This document shows, piece after piece, positions 23,125 to 31,840 of a stretch of DNA of 64,000 nucleotides. Both the position numbers and the translations under genes were made by a program. How positions within the stretch are numbered: the stretch's first letter is position 1; every line of letters starts with the position of its first letter. The notes beneath the pieces are model-generated. The model saw nothing but the letters and a program-made list of their open reading frames with translations, ran no database searches and was not told the origin of the DNA. The DNA comes from RDXT01 sp033765305 (lineage in GTDB: Bacteria > Bacteroidota > Bacteroidia > J057). Where the stretch lies: positions 6,672 to 70,671 of the forward strand of contig JANRID010000076.1 of NCBI GenBank assembly GCA_033765305.1, read 5' to 3'.

Positions 23125-26100
23125 ATGAGAAGATTCCTACTTGTTGTTTGTGCGAGCCTGTTGTCGGTGACAACGCTGCTTGCACAGCGGGTAGTATCGG
23201 GCTCCGTCACGGACGGCGGCACCGGCGATCCGCTTCAGGGCGTAAGCGTCCTGATCAAAGGGACCACCATTGGTATTTTTACGGATTCGCGCGGGAAGTT
23301 CGCCCTGGACGTCCCCGCCGGCAATGACGTGCTGATCTTCTCCTTCGCAGGAAAGCAGCGCCAGGAAGTGACCATCGGCAATCAGACGGTGATCAACGTG
23401 ACCCTGGATGACATCCAGCTCGACGAAGTGGTCGTGGTAGGCTACGGCACCGTTCAGAAGAAAAACCTGACGGGCTCGCTCTCCTCGATCAAAGGCACCG
23501 AAATCGAGACCCTGCCCACGCCGAGCTTTGAGCAGCAGCTCGCCGGCCGTGCCGCAGGCGTACAGGTGACCACGCCGAGCGGCGTGCTGGGCCAGGCCCC
23601 GCGCGTGCGTATCCGCGGCACCAACTCGATCTCCTCCGGCGCCGACCCCCTCTACGTGGTGGACAACGTGCCCATCAACACCGGCGACTACTCCGGCGCG
23701 GTGGCTCAGAATGCCCTGGCCGACATCAACCCCGCTGACATCGAGTCGATCGAGGTGCTGAAGGACGGCTCCGCTACCGCTATCTACGGCTCCCGCGCCG
23801 CCAACGGCGTGGTGCTCATCACCACCAAGCGCGGCCGCTCCGACGGCCAGGTCCGCGTGACCTATGACGGCGTGGTGGGCGTGAACCAGGTGGCCAGCCG
23901 CCTCGACCTGCTCAATGCCGAGGAGTTCATCACCATCGCCAACGAGAAGTACACCAACGCCGGCCAGCAGCCCCAGGCTTTCCCGGGCCCGGATGATGTG
24001 GACACCGACTGGCAGGAGATCATCTTCCGCAACGGCATGGTGCAGAACCACAACATCTCCATCACCGGCGGCGGCGAGAAAAACAACTACTTCTTCTCCG
24101 CAGGCTATTCGGATCAGAACGGCGCCCTCGTAGCCAACAAGCTCCAGCGCTATTCCTTCCGCGCCAACGTGGATCAGAACATCAACAAGTTCCTCAAGAC
24201 CGGCTTCGGCCTTGGCTTCACCCGCACCCAGACCTTCGGTCTGAACACGGGCTCCAACGCCCTCTCCGGCAACCTTGTGGGCGCTGCCCGTCTGCTGCCC
24301 AACGTGCGTGCATTCGACGAAAACAATGTGGTCTATGACGGCTACAACGTCTCCGCCAACGGCGCCGCACTGGGCCAGGACAACAACCTGCGCCTGATCG
24401 ACAACAACTTCACCAACCTGGCGTTCGTGCTGGCCAACAACAAGCAGAACGCTACCTCGCACCGTGCCCTGGGCAATGCCTATGCCGAGCTGAACCTGAT
24501 CGAAGGCCTGAAGCTCCGCACCCAGATCGGTACTGACCTGCTGCTCAACGAGGACTTCCTGACCTGGGATCCCCGCCACGGCGACGGACGCGGCTCGAAC
24601 GGCGTGGCCTACAACCAGTCGGTGAGCGCGCTGCTCTGGAACTGGCAGAACACCATCAGCTACGACCGCCTGATCGCCGATGCCCACAACATCAACTTTG
24701 TGGCCGGTCTGGAATATCAGAGCGTGGTGAACAAGTCCTTCTTCGGCCAGGGCACCAACTTCTCCGACCGCTTCTTCATCCAGAACAACCTGATCAGCGG
24801 CTCCTACAGCGCGCAGTTCTCCGGCGGCGGGTACACGCCCACGGGCTTCGACTCCTACTTCGGCCGGATCAACTACGGCTACAAAGGCCGCTACCTGCTG
24901 TCCTTCTCTGCCCGGAACGACGGGATTTCTTCGCTGGCTGCTGCCAACCGCCGTGGTAACTTCCTGGGCGGCTCGGTCGGCTACCGGATCTCCGAAGAGA
25001 ACTTCTTCAAGAATGCCGCAGCCCTCAGCTTCATCTCCGAGCTGAAAATCCGCGGCAGCTACGCGCAGGTCGGCAACACGGACATCGGCGCCTTCCCCTA
25101 CCTGGGCACCTTCGGGGCCACCCAGTACGGCAGCCTCACCGGTATTGCCTTCTCCAACGTGGGCAACCCCGAACTGCAGTGGGAAACGTCGAACAAGATC
25201 GACGTGGGCATGGACCTCGGGTTCTTCGACAACCGCCTGAACCTGATCCTCGACTACTTCGTCAACGACATCTCCGGCCTCGTGCTGGCTGCTCCGACGG
25301 CTCCTTCGCTGGGTGTCCCGGGCAACAGCATCACCCGCAACATCGGCGCCATGCAGAACCGCGGCTTTGAAGCCACCGTCGATGCCGACGTGATCCGCAA
25401 AGGCGACTTCACCTGGAACCTCAACGCCAACTTCACCTGGCTGGACAACGAAGTGCTGGAACTGGTGAAAGGCCCCGATGGTAAGGATCAGGACATCATC
25501 CTGACCTACAACATCGTGCGCGTGGGCGAGCAGCTGGGCACCTTCTACGGCTTCGAGTGGGCCGGCGTGAACGCTGCCAACGGCAACCCGATGTGGGTGA
25601 AAGGCGACTCCACGATCGTGCAGTACAACATCCCGACGGGCCGCTACCACCTCTACAACGAGGCTGAGCCTGCCGTGCTGGGCGCCGCCAGCTCCCTGAG
25701 CGCCAGCGCCGACCGCAAGATCCTGGGCAGCTCGCTGCCGAGGTTCCAGGGCGGCTTCACCACCACCTTCTCCTGGAAGGGGCTGAGCCTGCAAGCGTTC
25801 CTGCGCTACTCCGTGGGCAACCAGGTGATGAACGTTACCCGCCAGGCTACGCTGCTCAACCAGGGCTTCCAGAACAACGGCGCCGAGATCCTCGACCGCT
25901 GGACCCCGGACAACACCGACGGCACCGTGCCGCTCGTCTGGATCGGCCGCGAAGCCCCCATCAACAACACCGGCGCTGCTGACAGCCGCTTCCTGGAGTC
26001 CGGCGACTTCCTGCGGATGCAGAACCTGGTGCTGTCCTACGAGTTCCCGCGCAGCCTCATGAGCAAGACCGGCGAGCTGAACATCCGTTCGCTGCGCGTC

Positions 26101-26253
26101 TTCGCCCAGATGCAGAATGCCTTCATCCTCACCAAGTACACGGGCCTCGATCCTGAGCTGAACTCCGCGCTGGGCAACCAGGCGTTCGGCATCGACGACA
26201 ACGCCAACCCGATCGTGCGCACCACTTCCTTCGGTCTGAGCCTGGGCTTCTAA
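23125..26253 (+). CDS. SusC/RagA family TonB-dependent outer-membrane transporter
   Basis: This 1042-residue protein imports oligosaccharides or peptides across the outer membrane with energy from TonB. It has a signal peptide (ending LLAQ), a carboxypeptidase-D-like N-terminal domain (VSGSVTDGGTGDPLQGVSVLIKGT, about 22-100), a TonB-box-like segment (LDEVVVVGYGT), a plug domain (RVRIRGTNSISSGADPLYVVDN ... LKDGSATAIYGSRAANGVVLITTK, about 115-235) and a 22-strand-type barrel ending in Phe (GLSLGF). The partner susD starts 17 bp downstream. No glycoside hydrolase or sigma/anti-sigma pair is adjacent, so the substrate is unknown. Confidence 0.97.
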   Translation: MRRFLLVVCASLLSVTTLLAQRVVSGSVTDGGTGDPLQGVSVLIKGTTIGIFTDSRGKFALDVPAGNDVLIFSFAGKQRQEVTIGNQTVINVTLDDIQLDEVVVVGYGTVQKKNLTGSLSSIKGTEIETLPTPSFEQQLAGRAAGVQVTTPSGVLGQAPRVRIRGTNSISSGADPLYVVDNVPINTGDYSGAVAQNALADINPADIESIEVLKDGSATAIYGSRAANGVVLITTKRGRSDGQVRVTYDGVVGVNQVASRLDLLNAEEFITIANEKYTNAGQQPQAFPGPDDVDTDWQEIIFRNGMVQNHNISITGGGEKNNYFFSAGYSDQNGALVANKLQRYSFRANVDQNINKFLKTGFGLGFTRTQTFGLNTGSNALSGNLVGAARLLPNVRAFDENNVVYDGYNVSANGAALGQDNNLRLIDNNFTNLAFVLANNKQNATSHRALGNAYAELNLIEGLKLRTQIGTDLLLNEDFLTWDPRHGDGRGSNGVAYNQSVSALLWNWQNTISYDRLIADAHNINFVAGLEYQSVVNKSFFGQGTNFSDRFFIQNNLISGSYSAQFSGGGYTPTGFDSYFGRINYGYKGRYLLSFSARNDGISSLAAANRRGNFLGGSVGYRISEENFFKNAAALSFISELKIRGSYAQVGNTDIGAFPYLGTFGATQYGSLTGIAFSNVGNPELQWETSNKIDVGMDLGFFDNRLNLILDYFVNDISGLVLAAPTAPSLGVPGNSITRNIGAMQNRGFEATVDADVIRKGDFTWNLNANFTWLDNEVLELVKGPDGKDQDIILTYNIVRVGEQLGTFYGFEWAGVNAANGNPMWVKGDSTIVQYNIPTGRYHLYNEAEPAVLGAASSLSASADRKILGSSLPRFQGGFTTTFSWKGLSLQAFLRYSVGNQVMNVTRQATLLNQGFQNNGAEILDRWTPDNTDGTVPLVWIGREAPINNTGAADSRFLESGDFLRMQNLVLSYEFPRSLMSKTGELNIRSLRVFAQMQNAFILTKYTGLDPELNSALGNQAFGIDDNANPIVRTTSFGLSLGF

Positions 26254-26270
26254 TCTCAATCCGACACGCA

Positions 26271-27851
26271 ATGAAAAAGCAAGTGAATAAATTCGGCATT
26301 TCCTCCCTGCTGGTGGCCGGCCTGCTGCTGTGGTCCACGCCCGCCTGCGAGGTGACGGATCTCCAGCCGGCTTCGCAGTTCTCCGAAGTGACCGCCTTCT
26401 CCTCCATCGAGCGGGTCGAGCTGGCTGCTATCGGGATGTACAACGCCGCCCAGAGCGGTTTCTATGCCGGCGGCCAGGTGCGGGGCTATCCCTTCGGTGC
26501 CGCTTCCTTCCAGCAGTCCGACATGCGCGGCGAGGACATGGTGAACGTGGCGCTCTTCTTCGCCATCACCTATGAGTCCACCTACACGCCCTTCAGCCTC
26601 AACAACGTGTTCATGTGGAACACCCTGTTTGGTCTGGTCAACCAGGCAAACATCGTGATCGAAGGGGTGCGCGGTGCTGCCGAAAACGGCATCATCACGG
26701 CTCAGGCTGCTGCTGCCTATGAAGGCGAAGCCCGCCTGCTGCGCGCGCTGGCCTACCACGAGCTGCTGCTTCACTTTGCCCGTCCCTTCGCCGACGGCAA
26801 CGGCAGCAAGGCCGGGGTGCCCATCCGCGACTTCGCGGTGAACTCGCCTGCGAAGGTGGAAGAGGCTGTAAGCCGCGGCCGCGCTACGGTGGCTGAGTGC
26901 TACAACTTCATCCTCAGCGACCTGGACTACGCCGAGACCAACCTGCCGGCTACCCGTACGGGTGTGGCACGGGTATCCCGCGCGACGAAAGGGGCTGCCA
27001 TCGCCCTGAAGAGCCGTGTGAAGCTGCACAAGCAGGACTGGGCCGGCGTGACCGCAGAAGCCGACAAGCTGATCCCGGCAGCCGCTCCCTACACCAGCCC
27101 CATCGGCAACTATGCCCTGACGGCTGCTCCTGACGGGCCCTTCACGAACAACCAGTCCTCCGAGGCCATCCTCAGCATGGAGAACAACGACGTGGACAAC
27201 TCCGGTGTGAACGGCGCGCTGCCTGCCATGCTCGGCAACCCCTCCAAGGGCGGCCGCGGTCTGGTGATCGTCGGCCCGGCGATCTTCAACCACCCCTCGT
27301 GGACGGCTACGGACAAGCGCCGCAGCACCCTGCTGAGCAACGACGGCAAGGTGTACTACACCGAGAAGTACAAGGACATCACCACCCGAGGCGATGATAC
27401 GCCTATCATCCGCTTCGCCGAGGTGTTCCTGAATGCTGCCGAGGCTGCTGCCCGCCAGGGCAACACCGCCCGCGCACTGGATCTGCTCAATGCAGTCCGC
27501 AACCGCGCCGTGGACGCCGCCGACCAGTACACGGCTGCCAGCTTCGCCGATCAGAAGGCCCTGGTTCAGGCCATTCTGGACGAGCGCCGCATCGAGTTCC
27601 TGGCTGAAGGCCGCCGCTGGGCAGACATCCACCGCCTCGTGCTGGATGCCGACTTCACCACGGGCGGTATTCCTGCCAAGACCCGCTTCGGCGACATCAC
27701 CTTCGCCCAGTATGACGCGGTGAACCGCCCCGCCCTGACCCGCGGTCTGGCTGCGATTCCCGAATCCGACTTCCGCTTCCTGTGGCCGATCCCGGCCGAC
27801 GAGCTTGCTCAGAACCCGACGCTGGCTACCCAGCAGAACCCCGGGTACTAA
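26271..27851 (+). CDS. SusD/RagB family nutrient-binding outer-membrane lipoprotein
   Basis: The 526-residue partner of the upstream SusC forms the surface lid that captures substrate. It has a lipobox (STPAC), the SusD N-terminal pattern, tetratricopeptide-like helices (AYEGEARLLRALAYHELLLHFARPF, about 145-170), and the SusD C-terminal signature (PIIRFAEVFLNAAEAAARQG ... LDERRIEFLAEGRRWADIHRL). The last residues, ELAQNPTLATQQNPGY, match the common SusD terminus. Co-transcription with susC is implied by the 17-bp gap, and a terminator with a T tract follows. Confidence 0.97.
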   Translation: MKKQVNKFGISSLLVAGLLLWSTPACEVTDLQPASQFSEVTAFSSIERVELAAIGMYNAAQSGFYAGGQVRGYPFGAASFQQSDMRGEDMVNVALFFAITYESTYTPFSLNNVFMWNTLFGLVNQANIVIEGVRGAAENGIITAQAAAAYEGEARLLRALAYHELLLHFARPFADGNGSKAGVPIRDFAVNSPAKVEEAVSRGRATVAECYNFILSDLDYAETNLPATRTGVARVSRATKGAAIALKSRVKLHKQDWAGVTAEADKLIPAAAPYTSPIGNYALTAAPDGPFTNNQSSEAILSMENNDVDNSGVNGALPAMLGNPSKGGRGLVIVGPAIFNHPSWTATDKRRSTLLSNDGKVYYTEKYKDITTRGDDTPIIRFAEVFLNAAEAAARQGNTARALDLLNAVRNRAVDAADQYTAASFADQKALVQAILDERRIEFLAEGRRWADIHRLVLDADFTTGGIPAKTRFGDITFAQYDAVNRPALTRGLAAIPESDFRFLWPIPADELAQNPTLATQQNPGY

Positions 27852-27875
27852 GCCGTACGCAGGATCATCTGACCA

Positions 27876-27911
27876 GCAGGCCGCCTCATCGAGGCGGCCT
27901 GCGCTGTTTTT
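27876..27911 (+). terminator. Intrinsic terminator after the first susCD operon
   Basis: GCAGGCCGCCTC and GAGGCGGCCTGC form a perfect 12-bp stem with a 3-nt loop (ATC). It is followed by GCTGTTTTT. Confidence 0.85.
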
Positions 27912-28198
27912 GGGGGAGGAGTGCGGTTGTTTTCAGGGATAGCTGTCCGGAATAATAGTATTACTATGAATAAAGATTGTAGTTCTATTGAAATGGCAAG
28001 CAAAACTAGGATCAGGAATAGCGTTATGCTCGAACTAAAGCAGCTTTGTGCCTTAAAAACCGGCATCTGGGAGTGTTTTCCGGGTTTAATCCGGGGCTGA
28101 AGCGGGAAGTGGTGCCGGTTTGGCGGGCTTTCGGGGGGATTGCAGGAGCGTTTGCCTGAAAAAAACGGCGGTTGCATAGAGTTTAATTTATAAAAGCA

Positions 28199-28230
28199 TT
28201 GATTCTTACATGAAGATTATATTAAATTTG
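28199..28230 (+). promoter_or_regulatory. Promoter TTG-N21-TAAATTTG, 428 bp upstream of the second susC
   Basis: Both elements match the Bacteroidota consensus (TTG 28199-28201; -7 28223-28230). No better promoter was seen nearer to the susC start, which implies a leader of over 400 nt or a separate small transcript. Confidence 0.5.
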
Positions 28231-28657
28231 ATATTGAGATATGACCCTGCATCCATACCTGTCACGCTAAAGCCTCCCTATGCATCCCACCTCTGTACGC
28301 TGTAATCCGGCCGCAGGCCGGCGATGTTGCACCCCGGCTTCGGGGGCATATGTCAGATCCTGCCGTCACAGGGACGGCTGATGCTGCGCCGGGCCGTGTG
28401 CTGGCCTGGCAGATGGCGCGCAGATATGCCGGCGCGCCTGTCCATCTGATTGTTCCGACTATTTCCGACTACCTGCCGCGTTGAGTTTTTCCGCTGGACA
28501 TGTGTCCGGGGCCTGTGCGGGCCCTGGGTGATTGCCGGCGGTACGGTAAGCGCAGGAATACAGGTCTGGCACATATATGCCAGACTGCTCCGCATACCCA
28601 TCATGTATTGTATTCAGTTCTTTTCATCTATTTCCAAACTTACTCTAAAGCCTTATT

Positions 28658-31600
28658 ATGAGAAGATTGTTGTTACTCATGACCGTTGGTCTGCTGTCTA
28701 TCGCGGGGCTTCAGGCTCAGCGGGTAGCCTCAGGCACGGTAACCGACGCGACGACCGGCGAGGCGCTGGTGGGCGTGGCGGTGACAGTGAAGGGGACCAC
28801 CATCGGGATCTTCACGAATGTGGAGGGCAAATTCCGCCTGGAGGTGCCCGAAGGAGCTACGACCCTGATGTTCAGCATGCTGGGCCGCAAGACCCAGGAG
28901 ACCCCCATCGGCGACGGCCCGATCAGCATCTCGCTGGAGGAGGAAGATGTCACGGCGGATGAGATCGTGGTGACGGCGCTGGGCATCAAGCGCCAGGAGC
29001 GTTCGCTCGGCTACGCCGTGCAGGAGCTCAAAGGCGACAATGTGCAGCTGGTGCGCCAGACCGACGTATCTACGGCGCTGGCCGGCAAGATCGCCGGGAT
29101 TCAGGTGCTGGGCCAGTCGGGCGTGAAGTTCGGCGCTGCCGCCATCCGCGTGCGCGGCGTGAACTCCCTCACCGGCGGCAACCCGCTCTATGTGGTGAAC
29201 AATACCCCGGTGGATGACGCCGGCGCCGTCAACATGGACGATATCGAGACCCTCAGCGTGCTCAAAGGCCCGAACGCCGTGGCGCTGTATGGCCAGCGCG
29301 CGCAGGACGGCGTGATCCTGATCACGACTAAGCAGGGCCGCCAGGCCCCTGGCATCGGGGTGGAGATCAACTCTACGTCGATCTTCGAAGATGTGGCCGT
29401 GCTGCCGGTGTATCAGAACGAATACGGCGGCGGCTACTCCCAGGAATGGAGCACCTTCACCTACGATCCCGATGTGCATCCGGCTTCCTGGGCTGGCTTC
29501 GACGGCCACAACATCGTGGAATACTACGCCGACGAAAGCTGGGGCCCGAAACTGGACGGCACCCTGCACCGCCCCTGGTACAGCTGGTACGAAAACGATC
29601 CGGCGAACTTCGGCAAGCTGGTGCCTTTTTCCCCGCAGGCCAACAACGTCCGCGAGTTTTATGAGACCGGTGTCCAGCTCAACAACAACGTGGCCTTCTC
29701 CAAAGCCGGCGAGGGCTACCGCATCCGCCTGTCGTACACCAACGTGAACCACAACGGCGTGGTGCCCAACACCTTCCAGGGCCGCGACCTCGTGAGCGCC
29801 AACATGGAGTGGGAGCTGAACAAGAACTTCTCGGTCAATGCGAATATCAACTACGTGGACGAGCGCACCCGCAACCGCCCGCTGGATGAATATTCCAACC
29901 AGACCATCGGCTCCTTCAACCAGTGGTTCCAGCGCCAGCTCGACATCCCGAACCTGAAGAACTACCAGAATGCCGACGGCACCTTCCGGAGCTGGAACAT
30001 CCTCGGCCCCGGCGACTATGACCCGGAAGATCCCACCGCGTTCCTCAAGCCGCTCTACTGGGACAACCCCTATACGGAAATTTACCAGAATACCCGTGCG
30101 GAGCGCATCGGCCGCCTCTATGGCCACCTGACCTTCCAGTACAAGATCACCCGCGACCTGCGCGTGAGCCTGACCGCCCGCCGCAACCTGTACGACCGCG
30201 ACCGCAGCAGCCGCGTGGCTTCCGGCACGCTCAACATCGACGGGTTCTCGACGAGCAACCTCAAAAAAGAAGAAAACAACTACGAGCTCATCGCCGACTA
30301 CAGCAAGCAGTTCGGCGTGCTGAGCGTGGACGCCAACCTGGGCGGCAACATCCGCCAGAACCTGGTGGAAAGCGAAGCGATGGCTACGGTCGGCGGCCTG
30401 ACGGTCCCGGGCCTGTACAATATCAGAGCTTCCGCCAACCGCCCGGAGGTGTCCAACTTCTTCTCCGAGAAAGTGGTCCGCAGCGTTTTCGGCCGGGTAG
30501 GCCTGGGCTTTCGCGAAATGCTGTACCTGGACGCCTCGCTCCGCAATGACTGGTCTTCCGCCCTGCCGATCATAGACAATTCCTATCTGTATCCGTCCGT
30601 ATCGGCCAGCTTCATCTTCTCCGAGCTGATGGGCAATACCGATGGCTGGTTCAACTTCGGCAAGATCAAAGGCTCCTTCGGCCAGATCGGCAGCGACATC
30701 GATCCCTACAACATCTACATCACCTACGCCCTGGGCACCCCCTTCGGCACCAACCCGACCCAGTCTGTGCCGGACCGCCTGCCGAATGCCGACCTGCGCC
30801 CGGCGCTGTCGTCCTCCTATGAGGCCGGGATCGACCTGCGCTTCTTCCAGAACCGCATCGGCCTGGATGTGACCCTGTACCAGCGCGACAACCTCGACCA
30901 GATCATCCCGATCGACGTGGCCCGCTCCAGCGGCTACAGCACGGCGCTGATCAATGCCGGCCATATCCAGAGCCGCGGCCTCGAAGTCATCCTGCGCACG
31001 ACGCCCATCGAGACCAGCGACCTGCGCTGGGACCTGAACCTCAACTTTGCCCGCAACACCTCCCGGGTGCTCGAGCTGGCTGAAGGCCTCACCAACTACC
31101 AGCTGGGCGCTTCCTGGCGGGGGATCACCGTGAATGCCAAAGTGGGCGAAGAATGGGGCACGCTCAACGGCCGCCGCATCGTCATCGACTCCGCTTCCGG
31201 CAAGCGCGTGGTGAACTCCAGCGGGTTCTACCAGTTTGAGCTGAACAAAGACCTGGGCGGCACCCTGCCCAAGTTTACCGGCGGCGCCTACACCAGCCTG
31301 ACGTACAAAGGCATCGACTTCGGCGCCTCGCTCGACTACCAGATCGGCGGCAACTTCTTCTCCGTTACCCGGATGTTCAACGCCTACTCCGGCCTGGCCG
31401 ACTTTACCGCAGGCAATAACGAGCTGGGCAACCCGCGCCGCGACCCCGTGGCCGACGGCGGCGGCGTGCTGCTCGACGATGCCGTGCTGGCCGGCGGCGA
31501 GCCGAACAACATCCGCGTCGAAACCCAGGACCTCTACGAAGGTGCGCTCTTCGCCCTGCACGATTACTGGATCTACGACGCCAGCTACGTGAAGCTCCGC

Positions 31601-31810
31601 GAGGTGCGCGTGGGCTATGTGTTCAACCGCAGCATGCTCGGCGGCCTGCCGATTCAGACCCTGGGCATCTCCATCATCGCCCGCAACCCTGCGCTGCTGT
31701 TCACCAATGTCAAAGGAGTGGACCCCTCCGAACTCGAATACTGGTGGACGGAAGGCGGCCAGCATCCCGGCCTGCGTTCCCTCGGCTTCAACCTCCGTGT
31801 CGGCTTCTAA
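28658..31810 (+). CDS. SusC/RagA family TonB-dependent outer-membrane transporter (second copy)
   Basis: The 1050-residue protein has a signal peptide (ending LQAQ), a CarbopepD-like domain with the same KGTTIGIFT motif as the first SusC, a TonB-box-like stretch (ADEIVVTALGI), a plug (IRVRGVNSLTGGNPLYVVNN ... LKGPNAVALYGQRAQDGVILITTK) and a barrel ending FNLRVGF. It differs from the first copy over most of the barrel and falls in a different SusC branch, so a distinct substrate is likely. The susD partner starts 30 bp downstream. Confidence 0.97.
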   Translation: MRRLLLLMTVGLLSIAGLQAQRVASGTVTDATTGEALVGVAVTVKGTTIGIFTNVEGKFRLEVPEGATTLMFSMLGRKTQETPIGDGPISISLEEEDVTADEIVVTALGIKRQERSLGYAVQELKGDNVQLVRQTDVSTALAGKIAGIQVLGQSGVKFGAAAIRVRGVNSLTGGNPLYVVNNTPVDDAGAVNMDDIETLSVLKGPNAVALYGQRAQDGVILITTKQGRQAPGIGVEINSTSIFEDVAVLPVYQNEYGGGYSQEWSTFTYDPDVHPASWAGFDGHNIVEYYADESWGPKLDGTLHRPWYSWYENDPANFGKLVPFSPQANNVREFYETGVQLNNNVAFSKAGEGYRIRLSYTNVNHNGVVPNTFQGRDLVSANMEWELNKNFSVNANINYVDERTRNRPLDEYSNQTIGSFNQWFQRQLDIPNLKNYQNADGTFRSWNILGPGDYDPEDPTAFLKPLYWDNPYTEIYQNTRAERIGRLYGHLTFQYKITRDLRVSLTARRNLYDRDRSSRVASGTLNIDGFSTSNLKKEENNYELIADYSKQFGVLSVDANLGGNIRQNLVESEAMATVGGLTVPGLYNIRASANRPEVSNFFSEKVVRSVFGRVGLGFREMLYLDASLRNDWSSALPIIDNSYLYPSVSASFIFSELMGNTDGWFNFGKIKGSFGQIGSDIDPYNIYITYALGTPFGTNPTQSVPDRLPNADLRPALSSSYEAGIDLRFFQNRIGLDVTLYQRDNLDQIIPIDVARSSGYSTALINAGHIQSRGLEVILRTTPIETSDLRWDLNLNFARNTSRVLELAEGLTNYQLGASWRGITVNAKVGEEWGTLNGRRIVIDSASGKRVVNSSGFYQFELNKDLGGTLPKFTGGAYTSLTYKGIDFGASLDYQIGGNFFSVTRMFNAYSGLADFTAGNNELGNPRRDPVADGGGVLLDDAVLAGGEPNNIRVETQDLYEGALFALHDYWIYDASYVKLREVRVGYVFNRSMLGGLPIQTLGISIIARNPALLFTNVKGVDPSELEYWWTEGGQHPGLRSLGFNLRVGF

Positions 31811-31840
31811 GCTCCGGATCAACCTCAACGAACTCTCATT

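Larger units (their letters stand above)
27852..28657. other. 806-bp non-coding region between the two susCD operons
   Basis: After the terminator there is an AT-rich part (about 27950-28240) with an inverted repeat ATAGTA-T-TACTAT (27955-27967) and a promoter at 28199-28230. From about 28240 to 28570 the sequence is GC-rich, with hairpins CCGGCC/GGCCGG (28307-28321) and TCTGGCA/TGCCAGA (28565-28584), but no credible gene on either strand. It is either a long leader of the second susC or holds an RNA element. Confidence 0.5.

Noticed and set aside
23137..26271. 1044-codon minus-strand open frame
   Set aside because: It mirrors the first susC; long antisense frames are expected in GC-rich DNA.
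28353..28604. 83-codon minus-strand frame in the inter-operon gap
   Set aside because: No family similarity, no promoter or start context, and composition unlike a coding region.
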